From positions 25,450-89,449 of the forward strand of contig JAZUFW010000003.1 of NCBI GenBank assembly GCA_045640905.1: a stretch of DNA of 64,000 nucleotides, read 5' to 3'. Source of the DNA: JAILLW01 sp045640905 (GTDB taxonomy: Bacteria > Bacillota > Clostridia > Lachnospirales > Lachnospiraceae). The position numbers and the translations under genes are program-made. A model generated the notes under the pieces. The model had not been told where the DNA came from. It did no database searches and worked only from the letters and a program-made list of their open reading frames with translations. Of the stretch, positions 8,202-17,442 are shown piece after piece; position 1 is the stretch's first letter; every line of letters starts with the position of its first letter.

Positions 8202-9890
8202 TTAGAATTTAAAGTAATCAACTGTTCCTTCAAGAGTGTTAGCTCTGTCGTTGGTTGAGTTAGAACTTTCTGCGATTTCCTTGATAGCTCCGGTAATACC
8301 GATAACTGAAGCAGATACTTCCTGGTTAGAAGCAGCATTCTCTTCTGTAATAGCACTAAGATCCTGAATAGCACTGGTAATCTTAACCTTTGCTTTATCA
8401 AGAACACCGGCACTGCTGTTTACATTGCCAATCTGAATAAGCGAATTGCTGATTTCATCATTAAGGAGGTTAAATTTCTCCTGAGTTTCCTTAATGTACT
8501 TCTGCTCTTCGGAAATGATATTTGCAACTTCTGAAGAAAGTGAAACGCTTCTTTCAGACTGTTCTGTAATATCAACAACAATCTGCTTAATTCTCTCTGC
8601 CATAGTATTTGACTGCTCTGACAAAGACTTAATTTCTGTAGCAACAACAGCAAATCCCTTACCTGCCTCACCGGCACGAGCAGCTTCGATAGAAGCATTC
8701 AAAGCAAGGAGGTTTGTCTGGCTGGCGATTTCGGAAATAGCATCCGTAGCTTCCTTGATGTTGTCGATAGCACTGTTTGTAGAATTAATCTGAGAAGTAA
8801 TATCTCTGACAGCATCAACTGACTTTTCTGAAGACTTTGAAACCTTGTTCATAACTTCGGAAGCATCATTATTTGCAAGCTTGATAGCATCTGAAGACTT
8901 AGCTAAGTTAGTAGCGTTCTCTGCGATATTATCAATAGCCATACCCATTTCGATAACCTGTTCATTGATATCCTGAACGTTTTCAGCCATTGATGTAGCA
9001 CCCTGTGCAAGGTCTTCCATAGCTGATGAAATCTGTGATGCACCTGCATCTGACTTCTCTGCAAGAGAATGAACTGATTTGGCATCTAAAGAAAGGTCTG
9101 CGGAAATGCCCTTTGTTCTGGAAATAACATCTACCAGGTTGTCCTTTAACTTCTTGGTAGAAGCCAATAACTTCTTTGATTCAAGCAATATGCTTGATGC
9201 ATTTGTATCAGCTGTAAGATCACCGGAAGCAAGGCTTTCGAGACATTCTGCTGTTTCTTCGAAAGGAGTAGCAACTTTCTTTGCAATAAGTAAGCTGATT
9301 AAAATGAAAACAACAAGTAATGAACCACAGATGATTAAGTCTACTGTTAAAATCTTGTTTGTTGCTGCAAGAACATCCTTTTCATCAGCTGAGATAACAA
9401 GAATGTAATCCTGCGTATCATTTACGTAGTATGCGGCATACTTCATGGCGCCGTTAAATACGTACTGAACAACCTGTGAAGAAACGCTCTTTCCTGCTGT
9501 AATATCATCACATACACCAAGAATAACTGTGTTGGAAACAGGCTGACCAATCTTTGACTCTGTAGGATGGTAAACCATGTTCTTATCAGGTGTAACTACA
9601 TACACATATGAAGAACTGATTCCTTCTACACCTACTGATGAGAACATACTTCCTAAATTCTCAGCAGATAATGCAGCATCGAGTCCCTGTGCCTGAACAG
9701 CCGCATCAAGTCTTTGGCCGGAAGCGATTGTCAAATCATCAAGGTAATTCAATGTGATTTCACTAACCTGTGATTTTGTGTTTGATACCAATACAATACT
9801 AATTACAAGAACCGCAATTACAAGCGGAATCATTGCAAAAAGAATCAGCATCGTTTTCAGATTAAATTTAAATCCTTTTTTTTCTTTCAT
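8202..9890 (-). CDS. Methyl-accepting chemotaxis protein
   Basis: A 562-residue transmembrane chemoreceptor. The N-terminus is basic, then a membrane segment (about 14-36), an extracytoplasmic sensor of about 150 residues that looks like a Cache/PAS-type domain (AAYYVNDTQDYILVISADE), a second membrane segment (about 180-203), a HAMP linker, and a long Ala/Ser/Glu-rich coiled coil. The tip for CheA/CheW contact is recognisable in IAAIRAGEAGKGFAVVATEI-type sequence (EAARAGEAGKGFAVVA). It should steer swimming by controlling CheA; no other chemotaxis genes are in the window and the ligand is unknown. GAGG precedes the ATG. The gene stands alone with its own promoter and terminator. Confidence 0.95.
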   Translation of the reverse strand: MKEKKGFKFNLKTMLILFAMIPLVIAVLVISIVLVSNTKSQVSEITLNYLDDLTIASGQRLDAAVQAQGLDAALSAENLGSMFSSVGVEGISSSYVYVVTPDKNMVYHPTESKIGQPVSNTVILGVCDDITAGKSVSSQVVQYVFNGAMKYAAYYVNDTQDYILVISADEKDVLAATNKILTVDLIICGSLLVVFILISLLIAKKVATPFEETAECLESLASGDLTADTNASSILLESKKLLASTKKLKDNLVDVISRTKGISADLSLDAKSVHSLAEKSDAGASQISSAMEDLAQGATSMAENVQDINEQVIEMGMAIDNIAENATNLAKSSDAIKLANNDASEVMNKVSKSSEKSVDAVRDITSQINSTNSAIDNIKEATDAISEIASQTNLLALNASIEAARAGEAGKGFAVVATEIKSLSEQSNTMAERIKQIVVDITEQSERSVSLSSEVANIISEEQKYIKETQEKFNLLNDEISNSLIQIGNVNSSAGVLDKAKVKITSAIQDLSAITEENAASNQEVSASVIGITGAIKEIAESSNSTNDRANTLEGTVDYFKF

Positions 9891-9942
9891 TTTTGTACCT
9901 CTTTTCCAATTTATTTTGATAAATTCGATTCAAGTAAGATGT

Positions 9943-9972
9943 ATTATATCATAGTTTGGAAATAAATAACAA
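9943..9972 (-). promoter_or_regulatory. Promoter of the chemoreceptor gene
   Basis: On the minus strand TTGTTA (9967-9972) is followed after 18 nt by TGA-TATAAT (TATAAT at 9943-9948), a sigma-A-type promoter with an extended -10. It lies about 50 nt upstream of the chemoreceptor ATG. There is no sign of a sigma-D type motility promoter. Confidence 0.7.
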
Positions 9973-10027
9973 GAACATGCTATTATGTAACCCAAATTTT
10001 GTTACTATTCACAAATATTTTTATATC

Positions 10028-10061
10028 TTTTGGTTACTATGCTCGCATAGGGAAACCAAAA
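10028..10061 (-). terminator. Hairpin just after the ABC exporter operon
   Basis: TTTTGGTT and AACCAAAA enclose CTATGC/GCATAG, a two-part stem with a small asymmetric bulge, starting 2 nt after the exporter stop codon. No T-run follows on the minus strand, so it may be a Rho-independent terminator of weak type or a 3'-end stabilising hairpin. Confidence 0.45.
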
Positions 10062-10062
10062 A

Positions 10063-11859
10063 TCACATGCTATGGTATAGTTCGGCATAAAATCCGTTTT
10101 TCTTTAGCAGATCTTCATGCTTTCCCATTTCAACTATTTTTCCCGCTTTCATTACCAAAATAATGTCCGCACTTTGAATTGTAGACAGACGATGCGCAAC
10201 TATAAATGACGTCCTTCCTTCCATCAGTGTGGCAAACGCCTTTTGAATTCTGATTTCTGTTCTGGTATCAATCGATGATGTTGCTTCATCCAAAATCAGC
10301 ATCGGCGGTTTCAGAAGCATTACTCGCGTAATACATAATAACTGCTTTTGTCCTGCCGAAAGCATTCCTCCGTCTTCGCCGATATACGTATCATATCCTT
10401 TGGGAAGTCGGCGGATAAAGCTGTGAGCATGCGATGCTTTTGCAGCTTCAATTATCTCTTCGTCCGTAGCATCTTCTTTGGCCAGTCTGATATTCTCTTT
10501 TATGGTTCCGGCTTTCAAATACGTATCCTGCAAGACCATTCCGTAATTCCGGCGAAGACTCTCTCTCGTCAAATCCTTGATATCCGTGTCATCTACGCGA
10601 ATCGATCCGCTGTCCGCATCGTAAAACCTCATCAACAGATTAATCAAAGTAGTTTTTCCGCAACCGGTAGGTCCGACAATGGCAACTCTCTGCCCCGGAG
10701 ATACTTTCAAATTAAAGTCTTTGATTAATTCCTTCTCTTTATCGTAGCTGAAAGCCACATTCTCTATATCAACTTTGCCTACCGCTTCAGGCAGTACCTT
10801 ATTGTCTGCATCCGACGACTCCGGCACTGCTTCAACTACTTCAAATACTCTGGCTGCACATGCTATGGCATTTTGAAGTTCCGAAATTACACTTGAAATT
10901 TCATTAAAGGGTTTGGTGTATTGATTGGCATATGACAAAAATACTGTCAATGTACCGACGGTAATTCCCGCTGTAATGACACTGTTTCCCGATAAAGCAA
11001 ACCAAGCTCCCGTCAATGCTACCAATGCGTAGCAAATCGCATTGACGAATCTGGTACAGGGATTGGTCAACGAAGAAAAGAAAATGGCCTTTAGGGAAGT
11101 TCCTTTCAGTTCCTCATTTACTTCATCGAATGATTTTAATGCCTCGTCTTCACGCAAAAATGCTTTAACCACTTTAATATTTCCGAGCATTTCATCAGTA
11201 ATGGATGTTAACTGACCGCGTTGAACAGACTGTGCCTTAAACATAGAGTATGTTCTCTTTGAAATAAACTTGGCCACAAAAAGTGATAAAGGTGTCATGC
11301 ATACGACAACCAGGGTAATGGCCACATTCATGCTGAGCATAAAAATCAAAGTTCCTACTATGGTAATAACACCGGTAAAAAGTTGCGAAAATCCCATCAG
11401 CAAACCGTCGGCAAACTGATCGGCATCGGCAACTATTCTGCTCACTATATCTCCCTGCGAATGAGAATCAATATAGGAAAGCGGCAGATTTTGAATTTTC
11501 GCAATTGCCTGCTTTCGAATATCATTAACCGTCTCATATGTGATTCTGTTATTTATCAGATTCATCACATACTGTGATATTCCCGCAATTACGGCAAAAA
11601 TGCCGGCATACATCAAGTACGAATACAGAATCGAGTCATCCTTAATATTGTCTATTGCCCGTCCTATCATAATAGGTACCAGCAGCGTAAACACAACATT
11701 AACGAATGCAAAAAGTATTGACAGACAAACAAAAAATCTATGTCTTTTGATCATTTTCAGGACCTTTTTAACAGTAGTTTTAGATCCTGCCGCTCCCAAA
11801 GCTGTATCATCCGTATTCAGATTTCCTTTTGGCACAAAGCCGGAAGTATCAAGAGCCAT
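10063..11859 (-). CDS. ABC exporter half-transporter, subunit with complete ATPase motifs
   Basis: A 598-residue ABC-B type half-transporter: six membrane segments (about 40-340) and a C-terminal ATPase. Walker A is GPTGCGKT (396-403), Walker B ends in the intact D524-E525 pair (LILDEATSS), and the switch His is H556 (VAHRLST). The signature is LSAGQ (500-504) instead of LSGGQ. In heterodimeric exporters such as TM287/TM288 the non-standard signature belongs to the subunit with the full catalytic Glu, as here. It pairs with the protein encoded just upstream, with which it shares a TAATG junction. Likely an exporter of drugs, lipids or peptides; the substrate is not readable. Confidence 0.95.
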   Translation of the reverse strand: MALDTSGFVPKGNLNTDDTALGAAGSKTTVKKVLKMIKRHRFFVCLSILFAFVNVVFTLLVPIMIGRAIDNIKDDSILYSYLMYAGIFAVIAGISQYVMNLINNRITYETVNDIRKQAIAKIQNLPLSYIDSHSQGDIVSRIVADADQFADGLLMGFSQLFTGVITIVGTLIFMLSMNVAITLVVVCMTPLSLFVAKFISKRTYSMFKAQSVQRGQLTSITDEMLGNIKVVKAFLREDEALKSFDEVNEELKGTSLKAIFFSSLTNPCTRFVNAICYALVALTGAWFALSGNSVITAGITVGTLTVFLSYANQYTKPFNEISSVISELQNAIACAARVFEVVEAVPESSDADNKVLPEAVGKVDIENVAFSYDKEKELIKDFNLKVSPGQRVAIVGPTGCGKTTLINLLMRFYDADSGSIRVDDTDIKDLTRESLRRNYGMVLQDTYLKAGTIKENIRLAKEDATDEEIIEAAKASHAHSFIRRLPKGYDTYIGEDGGMLSAGQKQLLCITRVMLLKPPMLILDEATSSIDTRTEIRIQKAFATLMEGRTSFIVAHRLSTIQSADIILVMKAGKIVEMGKHEDLLKKNGFYAELYHSM

Positions 11860-13577
11860 TATTCCGCCTCCTTTCCGGTTTGAGAATAATAAATCTCACG
11901 ATACACCTCGCAGGAATCCAGCAATTCCTTTTGCGTACCGAAGCCCACCATTTGGCCATCATCCAAAACCAATATTTTGTCGGCATCGGCTACGGCTGAT
12001 GTTCTTTGAGAAACAATAATCACCGTAGAATCAAATCCTGACTCCTTCAAATTTCGTCTGAGTTTTGAATCGGTCAGATAGTCAAGTGCGGACGATGAAT
12101 CATCAAGAATTAGTATTTCCGGCCTTTTTACCAAAGCTCTGGCTATAGTAAGTCTCTGTCTTTGTCCTCCGGACAGATTTTTTCCGCCTGCTTCGATTAG
12201 CGCCTCAAAGCCGCCTTTAGATGAAACCACATCCTTGGCTACAGCTTTCTCCACAGCATCTTCCAAATCTTCCAAGGTAGCATCTTCATTTCCCCAGCGA
12301 AGGTTTTCTGCTATGGTGCCGTTAAACAAAACAGCTTTTTGAGGTACTATTCCAATATGGCCTCTTAATTCCTTTATATCAATGTCCTTTACATTTACTC
12401 CGTTTACCAATACGTTTCCGGTCGTAGCATCATAGAATCTGGGAATCAAATTTACCAATGAAGTTTTTCCGGAGCCTGTTCCTCCTATTACTCCCAAGGT
12501 ACTTCCTGCATCTATTTTGAAAGAAATATTTTCCAAGGAGGTATCCGCTTCATCATGATATCTCAGTGAAACATCATCAAATTCAATCACAGCACCTTTC
12601 CCGTTAAAGGCATCGGATATCTGCTTACCTCCGGGCATTCCTACGGGAATTTCAAAAACATCGGATATTCTGTTAGCCGAAGCCAATGCTTTATTTATGG
12701 TAATTACTAATCCGGCAAACTTAATCAGTTCCAAAAGAATCTGTGACATATAGTTATACAATGCCACAACTTCACCTGTACTCAATTCACCGGCAGTTAC
12801 CCGTATTCCGCATATTTTTATTAACAGCACTATGGCTATGTTGATTATTATATAGGTAAACGGATTCAATAATCCGGATATGGCTCCCGCTCCTTTTTGC
12901 TTTTTAGTCAAAGCATCATTACTATTTGAGAAAATATTTACTTCCTCTTTCTCACGGGTAAAAGCTCTGATTACACGAACACCGGATAAGTTTTCACGTG
13001 TCAGTCGCAATACATCATCAAGAGCCGATTGAACTTTCTTCAGCATGGGTATATTCATGCTCATTATTATTCCGACCACTATTCCCAAAAAGATTATTAC
13101 AAACAGGAACACCAAAGCTGCCTTAACATCAATCGTAAAAGCCATAATCATGGCACCCACTACTATAAAAGGCGATCTTAAGAAAAGGCGCAGAAACATA
13201 TTAACACCGTTTTGAACTGTGTTAACATCAGCACTCATTCGCGTAATCATGGTTGAGGTTCCCATATTATCTATGTTGGAATAACTGATATTCAGCAGAT
13301 GCTTAAACAAATCATGACGAAGTCCCGTTGAAAACCCGGTAGCGGCTTTGGCAGCAAAAAACTGTGCCGTGCAGGAGCAAATCAAACCTATGAATCCCAA
13401 CAAAATAAGCAGGAAAAAGCATTTTATCAAGAATGCTCTGTCTCCGATTCCCGTATCCACCATGGAAGCTATGACCAGCGGAACAAACAATTCAAAAGAA
13501 GCCTCCAGCATTTTAAACAGGGGGCTTAGTATACTTTCTTTCTTATATTCACTTAAATATTTCAGAAGCTTTCTCAT
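11859..13577 (-). CDS. ABC exporter half-transporter, subunit with degenerate ATP site
   Basis: A 572-residue partner of the neighbouring half-transporter. Six membrane segments (about 15-300) precede the ATPase, with Walker A GGTGSGKT (365-372) and a perfect signature LSGGQ (468-472). The Walker B catalytic Glu is replaced by Asp (LILDD, D493) and the switch His by Gln (IVSQRTS, Q524). These are the usual changes in the degenerate subunit of heterodimeric exporters (TM287, BmrC). So one of the two composite ATP sites should bind but barely hydrolyse ATP. AAGGAG precedes the ATG. The minimal SufBC genes lie immediately upstream and may share the transcript. Confidence 0.95.
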   Translation of the reverse strand: MRKLLKYLSEYKKESILSPLFKMLEASFELFVPLVIASMVDTGIGDRAFLIKCFFLLILLGFIGLICSCTAQFFAAKAATGFSTGLRHDLFKHLLNISYSNIDNMGTSTMITRMSADVNTVQNGVNMFLRLFLRSPFIVVGAMIMAFTIDVKAALVFLFVIIFLGIVVGIIMSMNIPMLKKVQSALDDVLRLTRENLSGVRVIRAFTREKEEVNIFSNSNDALTKKQKGAGAISGLLNPFTYIIINIAIVLLIKICGIRVTAGELSTGEVVALYNYMSQILLELIKFAGLVITINKALASANRISDVFEIPVGMPGGKQISDAFNGKGAVIEFDDVSLRYHDEADTSLENISFKIDAGSTLGVIGGTGSGKTSLVNLIPRFYDATTGNVLVNGVNVKDIDIKELRGHIGIVPQKAVLFNGTIAENLRWGNEDATLEDLEDAVEKAVAKDVVSSKGGFEALIEAGGKNLSGGQRQRLTIARALVKRPEILILDDSSSALDYLTDSKLRRNLKESGFDSTVIIVSQRTSAVADADKILVLDDGQMVGFGTQKELLDSCEVYREIYYSQTGKEAE

Positions 13578-13589
13578 AAACTCCGCTCC

Positions 13590-14513
13590 TTAATTCAAAA
13601 AGTTCTCAATAATAACCTGCTCGGCTTCTTCTTCGGACAAGCCGAAAGTATTAAGCTTAATGAGCTGTTCATTATTTATTCTTCCGATAGCGGCCTCATG
13701 AATAATAGCCGCATTAACGTTTCTGGCATCAATTTCCGGAATAGAACGGACGCAGGCACTGTCCATTATTATCGAATCACACTGTATATGAGCGTGGCAA
13801 CGGTTTTTCCCTATTGCTCTGGGATGAAAAACCTGATTGGAATCTTCCTTTGCTACGGAACGCGATACTATCTGAGCAGATGAACCGTCACCTTCCAAAA
13901 CAACGTCCATATCGGAAACCGCTTCCTGTTTGCCATGCGTCAAAAGCCTTTCCGTAACAAAAAGCTTCGCATCCTCACCTATGGTAACTTCGGTAAAGCG
14001 TTTTGTATGATCAACGCCTTCTATCTGTGCCGTATCAAGGGTAAACTGAGCACCCTTTTCCAAATATATCTTGGTTACCGGATTCAAAATCCTCGCGCCC
14101 TCGCCGGAACCCTCGCCATAATGCTTCTCTTCGTAGGTTACTATTGCGCCTTCACCTACATGAAAAGCATGAATTCCGTCATGTCTGGAATCATCGCAGC
14201 CGGAATTATGAATTCCGCATCCTGCCACGATATTTACCTTTGCTCCCTTTTCAATGAAAAAATCATTGTACACTTCATCGGTAATACCGGATTTCGTTAT
14301 TACCACAGGAATATGAACATACTCACCGTCCGTTTCGGAACTGATGAAAACATCTATTCCGTTCTTATCGGCTTTTCTTTTGATTTTGATATTCTCGGTA
14401 TCCCCGTGACAAAGAGCCGTCCCGTCTTTACGCAGGTTAAAGGCACCCTTTTGTGAAAAACCTTTATCATCTATTTTGTTTAATACTTCATTTGTTACAT
14501 TATCTATTTCCAT
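13590..14513 (-). CDS. SufB-like scaffold of a minimal two-gene Fe-S assembly system (SmsB/SufB type)
   Basis: A 307-residue right-handed beta-helix protein of the SufB/SufD family, shorter than E. coli SufB (about 495). It keeps SufB-type functional residues: Cys245 in QCDS and the H272-E273 pair in IIHEAA, matching the cluster-building residues of SufB rather than SufD. The C-terminal helix NNEQLIKLNTFGLSEEEAE is the usual SufC contact region. With the SufC gene 4 nt away and no sufD, sufS, sufU or sufE nearby, this looks like the two-component SufBC/Sms system known from methanogens and anaerobes, which assembles iron-sulfur clusters on a B2C2 complex. A weak ribosome site suggests coupling to sufC. 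Confidence 0.88.
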   Translation of the reverse strand: MEIDNVTNEVLNKIDDKGFSQKGAFNLRKDGTALCHGDTENIKIKRKADKNGIDVFISSETDGEYVHIPVVITKSGITDEVYNDFFIEKGAKVNIVAGCGIHNSGCDDSRHDGIHAFHVGEGAIVTYEEKHYGEGSGEGARILNPVTKIYLEKGAQFTLDTAQIEGVDHTKRFTEVTIGEDAKLFVTERLLTHGKQEAVSDMDVVLEGDGSSAQIVSRSVAKEDSNQVFHPRAIGKNRCHAHIQCDSIIMDSACVRSIPEIDARNVNAAIIHEAAIGRINNEQLIKLNTFGLSEEEAEQVIIENFLN

Positions 14514-14517
14514 ACTT

Positions 14518-15231
14518 CTATTTCATACAAGGATACGTTTCACCCTTTATTAATGCCGGGTAAACCTCACTCCTTGTTCCGATTCCTTTTATTTTTCCGT
14601 TTGAAATAACCATAATTCTGTCGGCCATTTCGATAATCTTTTCCTGATGAGAGATAATCACGATGCTTTGTGATTTATCTTCGTGCATTTTTTCAAACTG
14701 CTTGACCAACATGGAAAAGCTCCACAAATCAATTCCGGCCTCGGGTTCATCGAAAATGCATATTTTATGCTTCTTTGCCAAAACAGAAGCAATTTCTATT
14801 CTCTTCATTTCGCCGCCGGATAAGGTATTGTCTACTTCCCTGTTAATATACTCTCTGGCGCAAAGGCCTACCGAACTCAACAATTCGCAACTGTTCGCCT
14901 CGGTAATATTTCCGCCGGAAGCAAGATCGAGCAGACGACTGACCGTCATCCCTTTGAATCTGGGCGGTTGTTGAAATGCAAATCCTATTCCCAAATTTGC
15001 TCTTTCATTGACGGGCATATTGGTAATGTCATTTCCGTCGAGAATTATTTGGCCTGCATCGGGTTTTTCGATTCCCATTAACAGTTTGGCTATCGTGGAC
15101 TTTCCTCCTCCGTTCGGACCTGTAACTACCAACAGTTCTCCGTCATTAACAGAAAAGCTCACATCATTTATTATATTAACTTCCACTCCGTTATCGTTTG
15201 GGTGGAAAGAAAGATTCTTTACTTCAAGCAC
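14518..15231 (-). CDS. sufC: SufC ATPase for Fe-S cluster assembly
   Basis: A 237-residue soluble ABC ATPase. Walker A is GPNGGGKST, the signature is LSGGEMKRIEIA, Walker B is CIFDEPEAGID, and the H-loop is IISHQEK. LSGGEMKR and the DEPEAGID form are typical of SufC rather than of transport ATPases. It should drive conformational change of the SufB-like scaffold encoded next. The start is a GTG at 15231 with GAGG 9 nt upstream; the ribosome site overlaps the stop of the HD-GYP gene, so the three genes are probably one transcript. Confidence 0.93.
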   Translation of the reverse strand: MLEVKNLSFHPNDNGVEVNIINDVSFSVNDGELLVVTGPNGGGKSTIAKLLMGIEKPDAGQIILDGNDITNMPVNERANLGIGFAFQQPPRFKGMTVSRLLDLASGGNITEANSCELLSSVGLCAREYINREVDNTLSGGEMKRIEIASVLAKKHKICIFDEPEAGIDLWSFSMLVKQFEKMHEDKSQSIVIISHQEKIIEMADRIMVISNGKIKGIGTRSEVYPALIKGETYPCMK

Positions 15232-15235
15232 TGAG

Positions 15236-16237
15236 TTAATCCTCTATTTCTATAGTCCTGTATCCCTTATTCGAATATAAATCTATTTCCGTTCCCGATG
15301 AATACAACCTGATAATCGGTCTTTCGGAATGTTCACTGTTGTCTATCACAACTCCGGTTTCACCGTTTGACAAAGTAATCTCAAATCCTTTGGGGTACAT
15401 TGGATACATTGAAATAAACGCCTGCACCACGGCTTTGTCATATATTCTTCCGGCATCCTTTGCTATATCTTTAAACGCATACGCAGGCGAAAAGGCATCT
15501 CTGTGTTTTCTGTTTGCGGTTAACGCATCATACGTATCCGCCACACGGAGAATTCTGGGAAACAATCCCAATTTTTCACCGGCTACCGAATAATATCCGG
15601 TTCCGTCCAAATTTTCATGGTGAAACAGTATAGAGTTTCTCGAAACCGAGGAAATGGTAGGGATATCCTTTAATATTTCATAAGAATAGATAGGATGCTT
15701 TTTCATTTCATCCATCTGTTTTTCGGTATATACTTTATTAGTTCTTAAAACTTTCTTTTTGACATCAAATTTTCCGATGTCATGCAGTAATCCGGCAACT
15801 GCCAGATTATTCAATTGCTCCTCGTTCAGTCCCATCTTGATTCCGATTGCAACAGATATCACAGCAACACTGATGCAGTGACGAAACTCATAGTTCTTTT
15901 CCGTCTTAATATCCAACAAATCAAGCTTCAAACGTGCCGGAACACGCATTTGTGCAACTATCTGAGCAGCTATATCCGTACAGTCGGCATACTCACCTTT
16001 CGACAGCGCTTCATACGCCGAAACACGAATATCATCGGTGATTACATCTTCGACCGAAACATCATTAAACATCTCGTCTTCAATGTAAACACCCTGATAT
16101 CCTATATCACTGATACGTTTATATATATTGTCCGTAATAGCGCAATGTTCTTTAACCAGCAAGATTCCTTCGTCTCCGATCAGGGGTCTTGCCAGCACCA
16201 TTCCTTTTTGAACTTTTTTAAGCGCTACATACCGCAT
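15236..16237 (-). CDS. HD-GYP domain protein, probable cyclic-di-GMP phosphodiesterase
   Basis: A 333-residue protein with a small N-terminal domain (about 1-70, like DUF3391) and an HD-GYP domain (about 115-300). Metal ligands are visible: H120, H152-D153 in GLLHDIGK, H181 in KKHPIYSYEIL, H206-H207 in ILFHHENLDGTGYY, and D in RVADTYDALT. The GYP triad reads GYY, a variation seen in some members that may change nucleotide preference. There are no membrane segments, so it is cytoplasmic. It would lower c-di-GMP, a signal that controls motility and matrix production. It lies in the run between the purine genes and sufC. Confidence 0.87.
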   Translation of the reverse strand: MRYVALKKVQKGMVLARPLIGDEGILLVKEHCAITDNIYKRISDIGYQGVYIEDEMFNDVSVEDVITDDIRVSAYEALSKGEYADCTDIAAQIVAQMRVPARLKLDLLDIKTEKNYEFRHCISVAVISVAIGIKMGLNEEQLNNLAVAGLLHDIGKFDVKKKVLRTNKVYTEKQMDEMKKHPIYSYEILKDIPTISSVSRNSILFHHENLDGTGYYSVAGEKLGLFPRILRVADTYDALTANRKHRDAFSPAYAFKDIAKDAGRIYDKAVVQAFISMYPMYPKGFEITLSNGETGVVIDNSEHSERPIIRLYSSGTEIDLYSNKGYRTIEIED

Positions 16238-16252
16238 ATAGTCCTTTCGACA

Positions 16253-17431
16253 TTAATGATGGAATAAACGAATTCCTGTAAATGCCATCACCATATCATA
16301 CTTATCAGCACACTCAATAACTAAATCGTCTCTAACGGATCCGCCCGGTTCCGCAATATATTTTACACCACTCTTATATGCTCTCTCAATATTATCCGAG
16401 AACGGGAAGAACGCATCCGAACCACAGGTTACACCCGTGTTCTTCTTAAGCCACTCCTTTTTCTCCTCGGCGGAAAATACCGGAGGCTTAACTTTAAATC
16501 TCTTTTGCCATTCACCTTCGCGAAGAACATCTTCGTATTCATCACCCATGTAAACATCTATGGTATTATCTCTGTCTGCTCTTCCGAGATTATCCAAAAA
16601 TTGCAAACTCATTACCTGCGGTGACTGACGAAGGAACCAATTATCGGCCTTTTGTCCGGCCAAGCGTGTACAATGAATTCTTGACTGCTGTCCGGCTCCT
16701 ATTCCGATAGCCTGTCCGTCCTTTACGTAACATACGGAGTTTGATTGCGTATACTTTAACGTAATCATGGCTATCTTCATATCAATCAACGCATTTTCGG
16801 GAATATCTTTATTCTTGGTTACGATATTTCCGAAAAGCTCTTTATTTATATCCAGTTCATTTCTACCCTGTTCAAATGTAATGCCGAATACCTGCTTACG
16901 TTCAATTGCTTCGGGTACGTATGACGGATCTATCTGAATAACATTATAATTACCGTTCTTTTTCTGCTTAAGTAATTCCAAAGCTTCTGCATCATATCCG
17001 GGAGCTATTACTCCGTCAGAAACCTCTCGCTTAATCAATCTGGCAGTATCAACATCACACACATCGGATAAAGCGATAAAATCTCCGAAAGAAGACATTC
17101 TGTCGGCACCGCGGGCTCTGGCATATGCACACGCCAAAGGTGATAAGCTTCCAAGATCGTCAACCCAGTATATTTTTGCCAAAACATCGCTTAACGGAAG
17201 TCCGACCGCTGCACCTGCAGGGGACACATGCTTAAACGATGTAGCTGCAGGAAGACCCGTTGCTTTCTTTAACTCGTTAACCAACTGCCATCCGTTAAAC
17301 GCATCAAGAAAGTTAATGTATCCGGGACGACCGTTTAATACGGTAACGGGAAGATCACTTCCGTCCTCCATAAATATTCTGGAGGGTTTCTGGTTCGGAT
17401 TGCATCCGTACTTTAACTGAATCTCATTCAT
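16253..17431 (-). CDS. Stand-alone AICAR transformylase (PurH C-terminal domain homologue)
   Basis: A 392-residue phosphoribosylaminoimidazolecarboxamide formyltransferase, which transfers a formyl group from 10-formyl-THF in the ninth step of purine synthesis. The catalytic Lys-His pair K67-H68 is in SFKHVSPAGAA, and SVCYVKDGQAIGIGAGQQSR plus GSDAFFPF are typical of the family. The IMP cyclohydrolase domain that normally forms the N-terminus of PurH is missing; its task is taken by the PurO-like gene directly upstream. I place the start at the ATG at 17431, because GAGG is then 7 nt away, rather than the ATG at 17437, where the spacing is too short. Confidence 0.93.
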   Translation of the reverse strand: MNEIQLKYGCNPNQKPSRIFMEDGSDLPVTVLNGRPGYINFLDAFNGWQLVNELKKATGLPAATSFKHVSPAGAAVGLPLSDVLAKIYWVDDLGSLSPLACAYARARGADRMSSFGDFIALSDVCDVDTARLIKREVSDGVIAPGYDAEALELLKQKKNGNYNVIQIDPSYVPEAIERKQVFGITFEQGRNELDINKELFGNIVTKNKDIPENALIDMKIAMITLKYTQSNSVCYVKDGQAIGIGAGQQSRIHCTRLAGQKADNWFLRQSPQVMSLQFLDNLGRADRDNTIDVYMGDEYEDVLREGEWQKRFKVKPPVFSAEEKKEWLKKNTGVTCGSDAFFPFSDNIERAYKSGVKYIAEPGGSVRDDLVIECADKYDMVMAFTGIRLFHH

Positions 17432-17442
17432 TGCCATTCCTC

